A DNA stretch of 64,000 nt. It comes from Pseudomonas purpurea. GTDB taxonomy: Bacteria; Pseudomonadota; Gammaproteobacteria; Pseudomonadales; Pseudomonadaceae. The DNA is taken from NCBI RefSeq assembly GCF_039908635.1, contig NZ_CP150918.1:4294001-4358000 (forward strand), given 5' to 3'. The position numbers were made by a program, and so were the translations under genes. A model generated the notes under the pieces. The model saw nothing but the letters and a program-made list of their open reading frames with translations. It had not been told where the DNA came from and made no database searches. This document shows, piece after piece, positions 44,424-54,812 of this stretch; the first letter of the stretch is position 1, and every line of letters begins with the position of its first letter.

Positions 44424-45137
44424 TCATGGGCACCAGTAAATCTCTAACGTAGGTTGCAGAAACGCGCGAATCGGCATCGCGGCGACATCGTCACCGGCCA
44501 GTGCGGCACTCAGGGTGGTCAACTTGGACTGACCGGAAATCGACAACGCGGTGTACTGCGCCGACGCCAGCAGCGCTCGGCTCATGCTCAGGCGCTGATG
44601 CGGCACGGTCGGTGCCAGCATCGGCCAGCAACGGCGCGTACCGTCGGCCTGCAACGCTTCGGCCAGGTTCGGGCTGCCGGGAAACAGCGACGCGGTATGC
44701 CCATCATCGCCCATGCCCAGCACCAGCACGTCGATCGACAACAGTTCGCCGAGCAAACGATCCGCCTGCTGCGCCGCTTCTTCCAGACTGGCCGAAACGC
44801 TGTAGAGGCTCAGGAACTTCGCTTTCACGGCCGGGCCCTGCAACAGGTAACGCTTGATCAGGCCGGCGTTGCTGTCGGCGTGTTCCACCGGCACCCAGCG
44901 CTCATCGGCGAGGGTGACCACAACCTTGGACCACTCCAGCGTCTGCTTGGCCAGGTGCTGGAAAAACGCAACCGGGCTGCGCCCACCGGAAACCACCAAC
45001 GTGGCGCAGCCCTTCGTATCGATGGCTTCGCTCAGTTGCCGCGCCACTTTAAGCGCCAGGCCTTCGGCCAACAGCACCGGGCTTTTGAACTCATGGGCGC
45101 TGACGCCCTGCGGCAGTTTGAATTCAGATATCGCCAT
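44424..45137 (-). CDS. pgl: 6-phosphogluconolactonase
   Basis: A 237-aa lactonase hydrolysing 6-phosphogluconolactone made by Zwf. It has the NagB-like signature pieces [57 protein letters not shown] (D-G-H-T-A-S-L-F-P). The gene starts inside the 3' end of zwf (14-bp overlap), and eda follows 17 bp later, so all three share one transcript started at the HexR-regulated zwf promoter. Confidence 0.95.
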   Translation of the reverse strand: MAISEFKLPQGVSAHEFKSPVLLAEGLALKVARQLSEAIDTKGCATLVVSGGRSPVAFFQHLAKQTLEWSKVVVTLADERWVPVEHADSNAGLIKRYLLQGPAVKAKFLSLYSVSASLEEAAQQADRLLGELLSIDVLVLGMGDDGHTASLFPGSPNLAEALQADGTRRCWPMLAPTVPHQRLSMSRALLASAQYTALSISGQSKLTTLSAALAGDDVAAMPIRAFLQPTLEIYWCP

Positions 45138-46593
45138 ACCACGACCTCCCATCACGCGTAATCAGTGCAATCGAGCTCATCGGCCCCCAGGACCCGGCCG
45201 CGTACGGCTTGGGGGCATCGCCAGACTTCTTCCACCCGGCGATCAGCTGGTCACACCATTTCCACGCGGCTTCGATTTCATCTTTACGGACAAACAGGTT
45301 CTGATTGCCGCGCATCACTTCCAGCAACAACCGCTCGTAGGCATCCGGGATGCGCGCGCTGCGATAGGTGTCGGAAAAATTCAGCTGCAATGGACCGCTG
45401 CGCAGTTGCATGCCCTTGTCCAGGCCTTGCTCCTTGGTCATCACGCGCAAGGAAATACCTTCGTCCGGTTGCAGGCGGATAATCAGTTTGTTGCTGATCT
45501 GCAAGCGCTGCTCAGGGGCGAAGATGTAGTGCGACGGTTCCTTGAAGTGGATGACGATCTGCGACAGCTTTTGCGGCATGCGCTTGCCGGTACGCAGGTA
45601 AAACGGCACGCCGGCCCAGCGCCAGTTACGAATGTCGGCACGCAGGGCGACGAAGGTTTCGGTGTCGCTCTGGGTGTTGGAGTTTTCTTCCTCCAGGTAA
45701 CCGGGCACCGATTTGCCTTCGCTGTAGCCGGCAATGTACTGGCCACGCACCACTTGGGTCGTCAGGCCTTCCGGGCTGATCGGCGCCAGGGCCTTGAGGA
45801 CTTTGACTTTTTCGTCGCGAATGCTGTCGGCCGAAAGGTCCGCGGGCGGGTCCATGGCGATCAGGCACAGCAACTGCAACAGGTGGTTCTGGATCATGTC
45901 ACGCAGTTGGCCAGCCTTGTCGAAGTAGCCCCAGCGGCCTTCGATGCCGACCTTCTCGGCCACGGTGATTTCCACGTGGGAGATGTAATTCTGGTTCCAC
46001 TGGGTTTCGAACAGGCTGTTGGCGAAACGCAGGGCGATCAGGTTTTGAACCGTCTCTTTGCCCAGGTAATGGTCGATGCGGTAGGTGCGGTTTTCCGGGA
46101 AAAACTGCGCCACGGCATCGTTGACCTTGCGCGACGATTCCAGGTCCGAACCGATGGGTTTTTCCAGCACCACACGCGTGTTTTCGTTGAGACCGACCTT
46201 GGACAGGTTCTCGCAAATCGCCCCGTACACCGCTGCCGGTGTGGCGAAATAGGCGATCATCCGCTGGGACTTGCCCGCCAGTTCGGCCAGGGCAACGTAG
46301 TCGTCCGCCTTGAGGAAGTCGACGTGCAGGTAAGTCAGGCGGCCCAGGAAGCGTTCGACCACCGCTTCATCGATGTCCTTGGCCTCGACGTACTGGCGCA
46401 ACTGAGCGGCGATGTTTGCCAGGTGCTCGTGCTCGCTGCCCGGCTCACGGGCCAGCGCGATGATGCGCGTGTCCTCGTGCAACAGGCCGGCGCCATCGAG
46501 TTGGTACAAGGCAGGAAACAGCTTGCGCAGGGCCAGATCGCCCAACGCGCCGAACAAGGCAAAGGTGCACGGTTCAACTGTAATCGAAGGCAT
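45124..46593 (-). CDS. zwf: Glucose-6-phosphate 1-dehydrogenase
   Basis: A 489-aa G6PDH producing NAD(P)H and 6-phosphogluconolactone. The coenzyme-binding start is [20 protein letters not shown] (G-x-x-G-D-L-A), the conserved [14 protein letters not shown] and active-site [21 protein letters not shown] (R-I-D-H-Y-L-G-K) follow. [16 protein letters not shown] and the C-terminus are full length. First gene of zwf-pgl-eda, divergent from hexR. An AAGAACAA element is in the leader and a HexR-like palindrome 66 bp upstream of the start. Confidence 0.97.
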   Translation of the reverse strand: MPSITVEPCTFALFGALGDLALRKLFPALYQLDGAGLLHEDTRIIALAREPGSEHEHLANIAAQLRQYVEAKDIDEAVVERFLGRLTYLHVDFLKADDYVALAELAGKSQRMIAYFATPAAVYGAICENLSKVGLNENTRVVLEKPIGSDLESSRKVNDAVAQFFPENRTYRIDHYLGKETVQNLIALRFANSLFETQWNQNYISHVEITVAEKVGIEGRWGYFDKAGQLRDMIQNHLLQLLCLIAMDPPADLSADSIRDEKVKVLKALAPISPEGLTTQVVRGQYIAGYSEGKSVPGYLEEENSNTQSDTETFVALRADIRNWRWAGVPFYLRTGKRMPQKLSQIVIHFKEPSHYIFAPEQRLQISNKLIIRLQPDEGISLRVMTKEQGLDKGMQLRSGPLQLNFSDTYRSARIPDAYERLLLEVMRGNQNLFVRKDEIEAAWKWCDQLIAGWKKSGDAPKPYAAGSWGPMSSIALITRDGRSWYGDI

Positions 46594-46598
46594 GATGT

Positions 46599-46606
46599 TT
46601 GTTCTT
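46599..46606 (-). promoter_or_regulatory. Hfq/Crc-type motif (AAGAACAA) before zwf
   Basis: An AAGAACAA element on the minus strand directly before the zwf start, fitting AANAANAA. Part of a set shared with gntP, oprB, gtsA, the AGE epimerase, gltR and gap. Confidence 0.5.
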
Positions 46607-46658
46607 TTATCAAGTTAAGCTACAAATACCTTTTTTCAAGACATCGCTCAAGGAAAAA

Positions 46659-46674
46659 TGTAGTAATAACCACA
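46659..46674. promoter_or_regulatory. HexR-like operator in the zwf/hexR intergenic region
   Basis: TGTAGT-AATA-ACCACA, an imperfect 16-bp palindrome with one mismatch between the arms. It resembles the TGTARTnnnnAYTACA-type HexR sites and lies between the divergent zwf and hexR starts. Confidence 0.6.
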
Positions 46675-46790
46675 ACATTTTTCCAAAATACAGAATCCGA
46701 GTGGTGGTCGGTCGGAGCCATCAGTAGGATAGGCCACCGTTATGGGCCGCTTCAAAGGCCCCATTTGCATAGCCGACCTAAGGAACATGT

Positions 46791-47660
46791 ATGGACCGCG
46801 TGCGAAATTTACTGGAACAGATCCAGAATCGCCTTGAAGACCTGAACAAGGCAGAACGTAAAGTCGCCGAAGTGATCCTGCTCAATCCTCAGCAGGCGAC
46901 CCGCTTCAGCATCGCCGCCCTCGCCCAGGCCGCCTCGGTCAGCGAGCCGACGGTCAACCGTTTCTGCCGTTCGTTCGGCGTCAGCGGCTACCCGGAACTC
47001 AAGTTGCAACTGGCCCAAAGCCTGGCCAGTGGCGCGGCGTATGTCAGCCGCGCCGTGGAAGCCGACGACAACCCCGAAGCCTACACCCAGAAAATCTTTG
47101 GCAGCGCGATTGCGTCGCTGGACAGCGCCTGCCAGGCGCTGGACCCGAACCTGATCAGCCGCGCCGTGGATTTGCTGATCCAGGCCCGGCAGATTCACTT
47201 CTTCGGCCTCGGCGCATCAGCCCCGGTGGCCCTGGATGCGCAGCACAAGTTCTTCCGCTTCAACCTGGCCGTCACCGCCCACGCCGATGTGCTGATGCAG
47301 CGGATGATTGCCTCGGTGGCTCACACCGGCGAGTTGTTCGTGATCATTTCCTACACCGGCCGCACCCGCGAACTGGTGGAAGTGGCGCGCATCGCCCGCG
47401 AAAACGGTGCCTCGGTACTCGGCCTGACCGCCGAAGGTTCGCCACTGGCGAAGGCCAGCACCCTGAGCCTGAACATTCCACTGCCCGAAGACACCGACAT
47501 CTACATGCCGATGACCTCGCGGATCATCCAGCTGACGGTGCTCGACGTACTCGCCACCGGCATGACCCTGCGCCGTGGCGTCGACTTCCAGCCACACCTG
47601 CGCAAGATCAAGGAAAGCCTCAACGCCAGCCGGTATCCGATTGGCGATGAGTTTAATTAA
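46791..47660 (+). CDS. hexR: HexR, RpiR-family regulator of glucose catabolism
   Basis: A 289-aa regulator with an N-terminal helix-turn-helix ([40 protein letters not shown]) and a C-terminal SIS sugar-phosphate-binding domain at about residues 125-260 ([40 protein letters not shown]). In Pseudomonas HexR represses zwf, edd/glk and gap-1, and is released by KDPG. It is divergent from zwf; recognisable boxes are at 46659 and in the edd/gap gap. The start MDRVRNLL has no better alternative. Confidence 0.95.
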   Translation: MDRVRNLLEQIQNRLEDLNKAERKVAEVILLNPQQATRFSIAALAQAASVSEPTVNRFCRSFGVSGYPELKLQLAQSLASGAAYVSRAVEADDNPEAYTQKIFGSAIASLDSACQALDPNLISRAVDLLIQARQIHFFGLGASAPVALDAQHKFFRFNLAVTAHADVLMQRMIASVAHTGELFVIISYTGRTRELVEVARIARENGASVLGLTAEGSPLAKASTLSLNIPLPEDTDIYMPMTSRIIQLTVLDVLATGMTLRRGVDFQPHLRKIKESLNASRYPIGDEFN

Positions 47661-47679
47661 CCCAACATCTTTGCTGCCT

Positions 47680-47716
47680 GGCCCGGCCTCATCGCGAGCA
47701 CACTCGCGATGGGGCC
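47680..47716. repeat. Hairpin between convergent hexR and the mutarotase gene
   Basis: ATCGCGAG-CACA-CTCGCGAT core flanked by GGCC/GGCC, a REP-like half copy that may act as a bidirectional terminator. Confidence 0.6.
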
Positions 47717-47740
47717 AGCCGCAACACCGCCAGCCTTGAG

Positions 47741-48595
47741 CTAACCCCCCACCCGCGCCTGCAAACTCAAATGCGCCCGCTCCCCCGGCGCCAGGCTCAG
47801 GCTGTCGGTGCCGCCGCTGGCGGCCTCGACGCAGACAAACTCCGAGACCTCATTCCAGCTCACTCCCAGCAGCGGCCGTGACCCCGGATGCCAGACCACC
47901 GTGTCGGCGCTGTCGCCGGTATCGATGCACAACTGACGCTGCCAGGCGTGGTCCTTGAGCTGCAATTCGCCCTCGTGCTGGAACACCCGCTGGCACCCGC
48001 CATCGACCCGCAACTCGCCTTCCTGCTGGCAGGTTTCACGTTTGAGCTGGTCGTAACCTTGCACGCCGTCAAGCCCAGACAGCGCTACCTCACCGATATC
48101 ACCAATACGCCAGTAAGCATGCAAAGCATGACTCAACTGGCATGGCAGGCTGTCCTGATGCTCGGTGCTCAGGCGCAGATCCATGCGTTCGCCCAGGTGC
48201 GCGTGCAGGTCCACCTGCCAGTCGCACAGCTGCAATTGCCAGTGCAGGCGCACGCCCTCGTCATCGCTGCTGCTGTCGATCAGCTTCCAGTCGATCAGCC
48301 GCGCCCAGCCATGGGACGGCCAGGCGTTTTCGCTTGGGTGACGGCCATACCACGGCCAGCACACCGGCACGCCGCCACGAATGGCCCCGACTTGCGGCCA
48401 CTTCGCCGCGCACCAGAGCCAGGGCTTCTGGCCCTTGGGCTGGAAATGCAGCAATTGCGCGCCCTGCCGGCTGAACACGGCCTGACACAGTGGGTGATCG
48501 ATCACCAGCACTTCGCGCTGCTGATAGCGCTCCCACGCAAACACCGGACGTTCGCGCAAGGACTTGAAGAAGCGTTGTAGCGGATGCTCATGCAT
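47741..48595 (-). CDS. D-hexose-6-phosphate mutarotase (YeaD-like)
   Basis: A 284-aa aldose-1-epimerase-like protein. Features are HPLCQAVFSRQGAQLLHFQP, GVPVCWPWYGRHPSENAWPS with HGWARL (the conserved H-G-x-x-R substrate site), and the late GDTVVWHPG-like DSADTVVWHPGSRPLLGVSW. It interconverts alpha and beta glucose-6-phosphate, feeding Zwf with the right anomer. It lies downstream of the gts-oprB genes on the same strand, with a REP pair between. Confidence 0.9.
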   Translation of the reverse strand: MHEHPLQRFFKSLRERPVFAWERYQQREVLVIDHPLCQAVFSRQGAQLLHFQPKGQKPWLWCAAKWPQVGAIRGGVPVCWPWYGRHPSENAWPSHGWARLIDWKLIDSSSDDEGVRLHWQLQLCDWQVDLHAHLGERMDLRLSTEHQDSLPCQLSHALHAYWRIGDIGEVALSGLDGVQGYDQLKRETCQQEGELRVDGGCQRVFQHEGELQLKDHAWQRQLCIDTGDSADTVVWHPGSRPLLGVSWNEVSEFVCVEAASGGTDSLSLAPGERAHLSLQARVGG

Positions 48596-48654
48596 GTGCC
48601 GCGGTCCCGAAAATCATGGGGGTACTTATAATCCAAAAGTCTTGCACAGCACTC

Positions 48655-48787
48655 TGTGGCGAGGGAGCTTGCTCCCGCTGGGCTGCGAAGCGGCCCCAAA
48701 ACCATTCACTGCTGCGTGTCACTAAAGCTGCACTCTCAGAGTTTACGACTGCTTCGCAGCCGAGCGGGAGCAAGAGCGGTCGACACA
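48655..48787. repeat. REP pair, GGCGAGGGAGC class, between oprB and the mutarotase gene
   Basis: TGTGGCGAGGGAGCTTGCTC with inner GGGCTGCGAAGCGGCCC and GACTGCTTCGCAGCCGAGCG. The right arm is damaged (GAGCAAGAGCGGTCGACACA). Same class as 34701-34831. Confidence 0.8.
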
Positions 48788-48870
48788 GTATCTCCACGCC
48801 CCAAAAAAAAGCGGACAGCCTTGGCCATCCGCAAAATGCGCATATAGAGAGGAGCTTATCGCAGCTTAAG

Positions 48871-50220
48871 TTAGAACACCGACTGAATTTTCAAACCGGC
48901 GACGATCGCGTTGTCGACTTCGTCCACGCCCCCCGGATGAGTGATGTACTGCAGGTTAGGGCGTACGGTCAGCCAGTTGGTAACGTGGAAACCGTAGTTG
49001 ACCTCGTAGTTGTACTCAGTGCTACGCAGCGGCGAGAACATCGGATCATCGTAGTTAGTGGCACCGTTGGCGACGTTGAGCAACTCGGCGTTTTTCTTCA
49101 CATCATCGTTGACGTGGATACGGGAGAAACCGATTCCGACGTCATCCTTTGGACGTGCATCAAACGGGCCTTTGTACACAAACATCAACGACTGATAGTT
49201 GTCGACGACGTTGGTGTCCTTATCGTGGAAGGTAGCGTTGGCCGCGATATTCAACCCGCGAGAAGCGTCGCCATTGTGGCTGGTGAGTTGCTGCTGCACG
49301 ACGAACCAGTAACCGTGCTTGCTATCGTGGGAGCGATAAGCCTTGCCTGTTGTCGCCGCATCCTGACCGTTGACGTCCTCGCGAACATCGGCGGCATCGG
49401 CGGTACTTTTGTAGTAACCGACACGGTATTCGCCCGGCAGATTGTTGACCTTCGGCGACCAGACCAGTTCGACCGGCAGGACCGTGCCCGCCGTACCACT
49501 GCCGCTGAGCTTGAAGCCGTTACCGTGCTCCAGTTGCGACGGGTTCTGGTTGTACGCGCCAATCTGCGCAAAGAACTCAGGCGTGATGTTGTACTTCACG
49601 CGGATCGCCGCCTGGCTGACCGGCCAGTTGTACCAGATGTTGGTGGCCCAGTTACCCACTTGGGAACCGCAGAATGCCAGGTTCTGGAATTCGCACGGGA
49701 AGGTATTGAAGTCTTCGCCTTCACCGAAGTAACCGGCCTTGACGTCCAGTTTATTGTCGAGGAACTGATGCTGGATCCACAATTGGGTCAGACGGACCAT
49801 ATGGCCCCGGCCATAGACTTCCTGAGAGGAACTCAAGGTGCCGGCACGCGGGTCGCCGACACGGTCATTGGAGATGTTCTGACCGTTACGGTTGGTGAAC
49901 TGGACCTTCGCCTGGGTGTTATCCCAACCCAGCAGTTTTTGCAGGTCCAGCGCCACGCCCAGGCCGAACTGGTCGCTGTAGCGCGCGGTCTTGTCGTCGT
50001 TATAGCCACCATGAAGGTTACCGCCCACTTCACCGACGTAGTCCATCTTGATGTCGACGCCTTGCTCGATCAGCCTGGTTCGCTCGCCGCCCCAATCGCC
50101 CGTCATCCACTTCGAATCGGCACTGAACGCCTCGGCGGCGTGCACACTACCGGCCAGGCTCATCGCCGCAATCGCGGACAGCTGGCAGACAAACCGGGCA
50201 CTGGTGTTGTTCTTCTTCAT
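48871..50220 (-). CDS. oprB: OprB glucose/carbohydrate-selective porin
   Basis: A 449-aa outer-membrane porin with a signal peptide (MKKNNTSARFVCQLSAIAAM to SVHA-AEA cleavage). Typical OprB segments are WMTGDWGGERTRLIEQGVDI, DQFGLGVALDLQKLLGW, QLWIQHQFLDNKLDVKAGYF, and a final Phe (IQSVF) as needed for beta-barrel assembly. It admits glucose and other sugars to the periplasmic GtsA. It belongs to the gts operon, preceded by a REP palindrome. An AACAATAA element in the leader suggests Hfq/Crc control of its own translation. Confidence 0.95.
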   Translation of the reverse strand: MKKNNTSARFVCQLSAIAAMSLAGSVHAAEAFSADSKWMTGDWGGERTRLIEQGVDIKMDYVGEVGGNLHGGYNDDKTARYSDQFGLGVALDLQKLLGWDNTQAKVQFTNRNGQNISNDRVGDPRAGTLSSSQEVYGRGHMVRLTQLWIQHQFLDNKLDVKAGYFGEGEDFNTFPCEFQNLAFCGSQVGNWATNIWYNWPVSQAAIRVKYNITPEFFAQIGAYNQNPSQLEHGNGFKLSGSGTAGTVLPVELVWSPKVNNLPGEYRVGYYKSTADAADVREDVNGQDAATTGKAYRSHDSKHGYWFVVQQQLTSHNGDASRGLNIAANATFHDKDTNVVDNYQSLMFVYKGPFDARPKDDVGIGFSRIHVNDDVKKNAELLNVANGATNYDDPMFSPLRSTEYNYEVNYGFHVTNWLTVRPNLQYITHPGGVDEVDNAIVAGLKIQSVF

Positions 50221-50237
50221 CCCTACATCCTCGTTCT

Positions 50238-50245
50238 TTATTGTT
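50238..50245 (-). promoter_or_regulatory. Hfq/Crc-type motif (AACAATAA) before oprB
   Basis: An A-rich AANAANAA-type element on the minus strand, 17 bp before the oprB start codon. Confidence 0.5.
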
Positions 50246-50279
50246 ATTAACTTTTCTTTTCTAACGCGGTTACATCCCC

Positions 50280-50307
50280 TGTGGGAGCGAGCAAGCTCGC
50301 TCCCACA
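50280..50307. repeat. Perfect REP palindrome between gtsD and oprB
   Basis: A 28-bp perfect inverted repeat built of TGTGGGAGCGAGC and its complement around a 2-bp centre. Confidence 0.9.
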
Positions 50308-50315
50308 TTGATCTC

Positions 50316-51476
<1,161 letters not shown>

Positions 51477-51479
51477 GTT

Positions 51480-52316
51480 CTACCCCTTGACCGCGCCGGA
51501 CGTCAGCCCACGCAGGAAATACTTGCCAGCGAATATGTAGACCAGCAGTGTCGGCAACCCGGCGATCATCGCCGCCGCCATGTCAACGTTGTATTCCTTG
51601 GCCCCGGTGCTGGTGTTGACCAGGTTGTTCAGGGCCACGGTGATTGGCTGGGCATCGCCGCTGGCGAAAACCACGCCGAACAGAAAGTCGTTCCAGATCT
51701 GGGTGAACTGCCAGATCAGGCAGACCATCACGATCGGAATCGACATCGGCAGCAGGATCTTCCAGAAGATCGTGAAGAAGCCCGCGCCATCCAGCCGCGC
51801 CGCCTTGACCAACGCATCCGGAATGCTCACGTAGTAGTTGCGGAAGAACAGCGTGGTGAACGCCAGGCCGTAGACAATGTGCACCAGCACCAGGCCCGTG
51901 GTGGTGTTGGCCAGGCCGAGTTTGCCCACGGTGAACGAGGCTGGCAGCAACACGGTCTGGAACGGCAGGAAGCAGCCGAACAACAGCAGACCGAAGAACA
52001 ACTGCGAACCGCGAAAGCGCCACATCGACAGCACGTAGCCATTCATGGCACCGATGAACGTGGAGATCAGCACTGCCGGCACGGTGATTTTCACCGAGTT
52101 CCAGAAGTAACCACCCACGGCATCCCAGGCCTTGAACCAGCCGATCCCGTCGATCACTTGCGGCCAGCTCAGCAGGTTGCCGGTGCGGATGTCTTCCGGC
52201 GACTTGAAGCTGGTCAGCAGCATCACCACCAACGGGATCAGGTAGACCGCCGCCGCCAACAGCAACGTGGCGTAAATGGCCACGCGACTGAAGCTCAAAC
52301 GCGGTTGATTAATCAT
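51480..52316 (-). CDS. gtsC: Glucose ABC transporter permease GtsC
   Basis: A 278-aa inner-membrane permease (MalG type) with six helices. The EAA loop that docks on the ATPase is VSIPDALVKAARLDGAGFFT followed by IFWKILLPMSIP. It ends with LRGLTSGAVKG, the usual MalG-like C-terminus. Its start overlaps the end of gtsB by 8 bp, showing translational coupling. Confidence 0.95.
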   Translation of the reverse strand: MINQPRLSFSRVAIYATLLLAAAVYLIPLVVMLLTSFKSPEDIRTGNLLSWPQVIDGIGWFKAWDAVGGYFWNSVKITVPAVLISTFIGAMNGYVLSMWRFRGSQLFFGLLLFGCFLPFQTVLLPASFTVGKLGLANTTTGLVLVHIVYGLAFTTLFFRNYYVSIPDALVKAARLDGAGFFTIFWKILLPMSIPIVMVCLIWQFTQIWNDFLFGVVFASGDAQPITVALNNLVNTSTGAKEYNVDMAAAMIAGLPTLLVYIFAGKYFLRGLTSGAVKG

Positions 52317-53217
52317 GGCGTTTGCCTCGCAGCTCGGAATACAGGTACGGCACCAGAATCGCCAGGATCGCGCCGAGCATCATCATCGCGCTGGCCGAAC
52401 CGATGCCCATCTGGCCACGGCTGAAGGTGAAGGAATACATGAACATCGCCGGCAGGTCGGACGAGTAGCCCGGACCGCCCGCCGTCATCGCCGCCACCAG
52501 GTCGAAGCTCTTGATCGCAATGTGCGCGAGGATCATGAAGGCGCTGAAAAACACCGGACGCAGGCTCGGCAGGACGATCTTCAAATAGATGGTCGGCAGG
52601 CTCGCGCCGTCGACCTGGGCGGCGCGAATAATCGATTGATCGACACCGCGCAAACCGGCCAGGAACATCGCCATCACAAACCCCGAGGCTTGCCACACGG
52701 CAGCGATTACCAGGCAATACACCACGCGATCCTGATCCACCAGCCAGTCCAGGCGAAAACCTTCCCAGCCCCAATCCCGCAGCATCTTGTCCAGGCCCAG
52801 GCCCGGGTTGAGCAGCCATTTCCACGCTGTACCGGTGACGATCATCGACAGCGCCATCGGGTACAGATAAATGGTGCGGATGAAGCCTTCCTTGCGGATA
52901 CGCTGATCCAGCAGCACCGCCAGGAACACCCCCAGCAGCAGGCTGATGCCGATGAACATGCCGCCAAAGAGCGCGAGGTTCTTGCTCGCGACCCACCAGC
53001 GGTCGTTGTCCATCAAGCGGATGTATTGCTGCAGGCCGACCCATTTGTAGCTCGGCATGAAGCTGGAGTTGGTGAAGGACAGAATGAACGTCCAGATGAT
53101 GTAGCCATAAAAACCGACCAACACGATCAACATGCTCGGCGCCAAAACCAGTTTGGGGAGCCAGCGTTGCAGCGCATCGAACGGTGAGGCTTTGCTGAAA
53201 ACCGCCACAGAGCTCAT
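52309..53217 (-). CDS. gtsB: Glucose ABC transporter permease GtsB
   Basis: A 302-aa permease (MalF/UgpA type) with about six to seven helices. EAA loop: LRGVDQSIIRAAQVDGASLP with TIYLKIVLPSLRPV. The start MSSVAVFSKA was preferred to an ATG 31 codons upstream, which lies inside the REP repeat and reads as noncoding. A 171-bp gap with a REP pair separates it from gtsA. Confidence 0.94.
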   Translation of the reverse strand: MSSVAVFSKASPFDALQRWLPKLVLAPSMLIVLVGFYGYIIWTFILSFTNSSFMPSYKWVGLQQYIRLMDNDRWWVASKNLALFGGMFIGISLLLGVFLAVLLDQRIRKEGFIRTIYLYPMALSMIVTGTAWKWLLNPGLGLDKMLRDWGWEGFRLDWLVDQDRVVYCLVIAAVWQASGFVMAMFLAGLRGVDQSIIRAAQVDGASLPTIYLKIVLPSLRPVFFSAFMILAHIAIKSFDLVAAMTAGGPGYSSDLPAMFMYSFTFSRGQMGIGSASAMMMLGAILAILVPYLYSELRGKRHD

Positions 53218-53266
53218 CGGGATAATCCAGGTGGAGAAGTGAGAATCAGAGGGTGATCCCGTGCCG

Positions 53267-53356
53267 TGTGGGAGCGAGCTTGCTCGCGATAGCGGTGTAA
53301 CAGTCGACATCTCTTTTGAATGTCAGCCAGCTATCGCGAGCAAGCTCGCTCCCACA
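53267..53356. repeat. REP pair between gtsA and gtsB
   Basis: TGTGGGAGCGAGCTTGCTCG and CGAGCAAGCTCGCTCCCACA arms with inner GCGATAG / CTATCGC, a stable hairpin in the gtsA-gtsB transcript. Confidence 0.9.
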
Positions 53357-53388
53357 GGGGGAACTCACTCAGGTAGATGCCGCAGGGA

Positions 53389-54696
53389 TTACTGGGCGGC
53401 TTTGACGGCCGATGCCAGTTGGGCGCTGGCCTTGGCCGGGTCTGCGTCCTTGTCGTTCATGAAGTTGGTCACCACATCGAAGATCGCACCCTGCACGGCC
53501 AGGGAAGTGGCCATGTTGTGCGCCATGCTCGGTTGCAGGCCGCCGGTCTTCTCGTCCGCCAGGAAGTCCTTGGCCGAGGCCTGGGCGCACGAATCGAAGC
53601 CCGACGCGCTCATGTCGTTGAGCATGTCGGTACGCACCGGGATCGAACCTTTGTTGATGCTGAAGACCTTCTGGAAGTCTTTGCCCAGCGCGACCTTGGC
53701 CAGGTCCTGTTGAGCGGCGATGTCGCCTTTGCGATCAGCCTTGAGCTTGAACACGGCGAGGGAGTCGATGTTGTAGGTGAAGGCTTTTTCGGTGCCCGGG
53801 AACGGCACGCACTGGTAGTCCTTGCCGGCCACTTTGTGCGCGGCAGTCCACTCGCTCTTGGCCCAGTCGCCCATCATCTGCATGCCGGCCTTGCCGTTGA
53901 TCACGTCGGCAGCGGCGATGTTCCAGTCACGCCCCGCCCGGTTGGGGTCCATGTAACCAGTGAGCTTTTTCAGCTCGGTGAAGGACTTGACCATCTCGGG
54001 GCCCGAGAGGGTTTTCTGGTCCAGGTCGACCAGGGCTTTTTTGTAGCCATCCGCGCCCATGACCGAGAGCACCACGTCTTCAAACACGGTGCTGTCCTGC
54101 CACGGCTGGCCGCCGTGAGCCAGGGCAATGAAGCCGGCAGCCTTCAGCTTGTCGCCAGCGGCATAGAATTCTTCGAGGGTGGTCGGGGCTTTTTCGATGC
54201 CGGCTTTCTTGAAGACTTCCGGGTTGATCCACAACCAGTTGACCCGGTGAATGTTCACCGGCACCGCCACGTAGTCACCCTCGTACTTGACGGTGTCGGC
54301 GACTTTCCTCGACAGCAGGCCGTCCCAGTTTTCCGCTTTGGAAACGTCCTTCAAGGCATCGGTGCTGAGCAGGCCAGTGCTGCCCCACTCCTGGATATCC
54401 GGGCCCTTGATTTGTGCAACGCCTGGCGGGTTACCCGCAACGGCGCGGCTCTTGAGTACGGTCATCGCCGTAGAGCCACCGCCGCCGGCGACCGCACCGT
54501 CCTTCCAGGTGAAGCCGTCTTTTTCGACTTGAGCCTTGAGGACATCGACCGCTGCTTTTTCGCCACCCGACGTCCACCAGTGCACGACTTCCACGGAACC
54601 TTTGGAATCGGCGGCAAGGGCACTGAGGGGAAATGCAGTCAGGGGAAACAATGAGGCGAGAGAAATGACAGTGGCGAGGCGAGAAATCGCATTCAT
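53389..54696 (-). CDS. gtsA: Glucose ABC transporter substrate-binding protein GtsA
   Basis: A 435-aa periplasmic binding protein with a signal peptide (about residues 1-28, cleavage after SALA). The family-1 sugar-binding fold is visible in [52 protein letters not shown] and [10 protein letters not shown]. It captures glucose for GtsBC. First gene of the gts operon; the AACAACAA element upstream of an AAGG site indicates likely Hfq/Crc control. Confidence 0.95.
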   Translation of the reverse strand: MNAISRLATVISLASLFPLTAFPLSALAADSKGSVEVVHWWTSGGEKAAVDVLKAQVEKDGFTWKDGAVAGGGGSTAMTVLKSRAVAGNPPGVAQIKGPDIQEWGSTGLLSTDALKDVSKAENWDGLLSRKVADTVKYEGDYVAVPVNIHRVNWLWINPEVFKKAGIEKAPTTLEEFYAAGDKLKAAGFIALAHGGQPWQDSTVFEDVVLSVMGADGYKKALVDLDQKTLSGPEMVKSFTELKKLTGYMDPNRAGRDWNIAAADVINGKAGMQMMGDWAKSEWTAAHKVAGKDYQCVPFPGTEKAFTYNIDSLAVFKLKADRKGDIAAQQDLAKVALGKDFQKVFSINKGSIPVRTDMLNDMSASGFDSCAQASAKDFLADEKTGGLQPSMAHNMATSLAVQGAIFDVVTNFMNDKDADPAKASAQLASAVKAAQ

Positions 54697-54710
54697 CTGA
54701 AGTACCTTTC

Positions 54711-54718
54711 TTGTTGTT
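54711..54718 (-). promoter_or_regulatory. Hfq/Crc-type CA motif (AACAACAA) before gtsA
   Basis: AACAACAA on the minus strand, immediately 5' of the gtsA ribosome-binding site. Confidence 0.65.
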
Positions 54719-54812
54719 ATGCATGCAAGTCTGGTGCTTGCGCTGCAAAAGAGTTTAAACAGCGTAGTCCACCTCGCAGGTAACGAAGCGACGGTGAAAT
54801 GTCACCGCATGG

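Noticed and set aside
44854..46845. 663-codon open frame opposite zwf and pgl
   Set aside because: Antisense shadow; zwf and pgl are unmistakable.
48655..48787. REP copies considered as CRISPR-like arrays or insertion sequence ends
   Set aside because: They are dispersed paired inverted repeats without spacers or a transposase gene.
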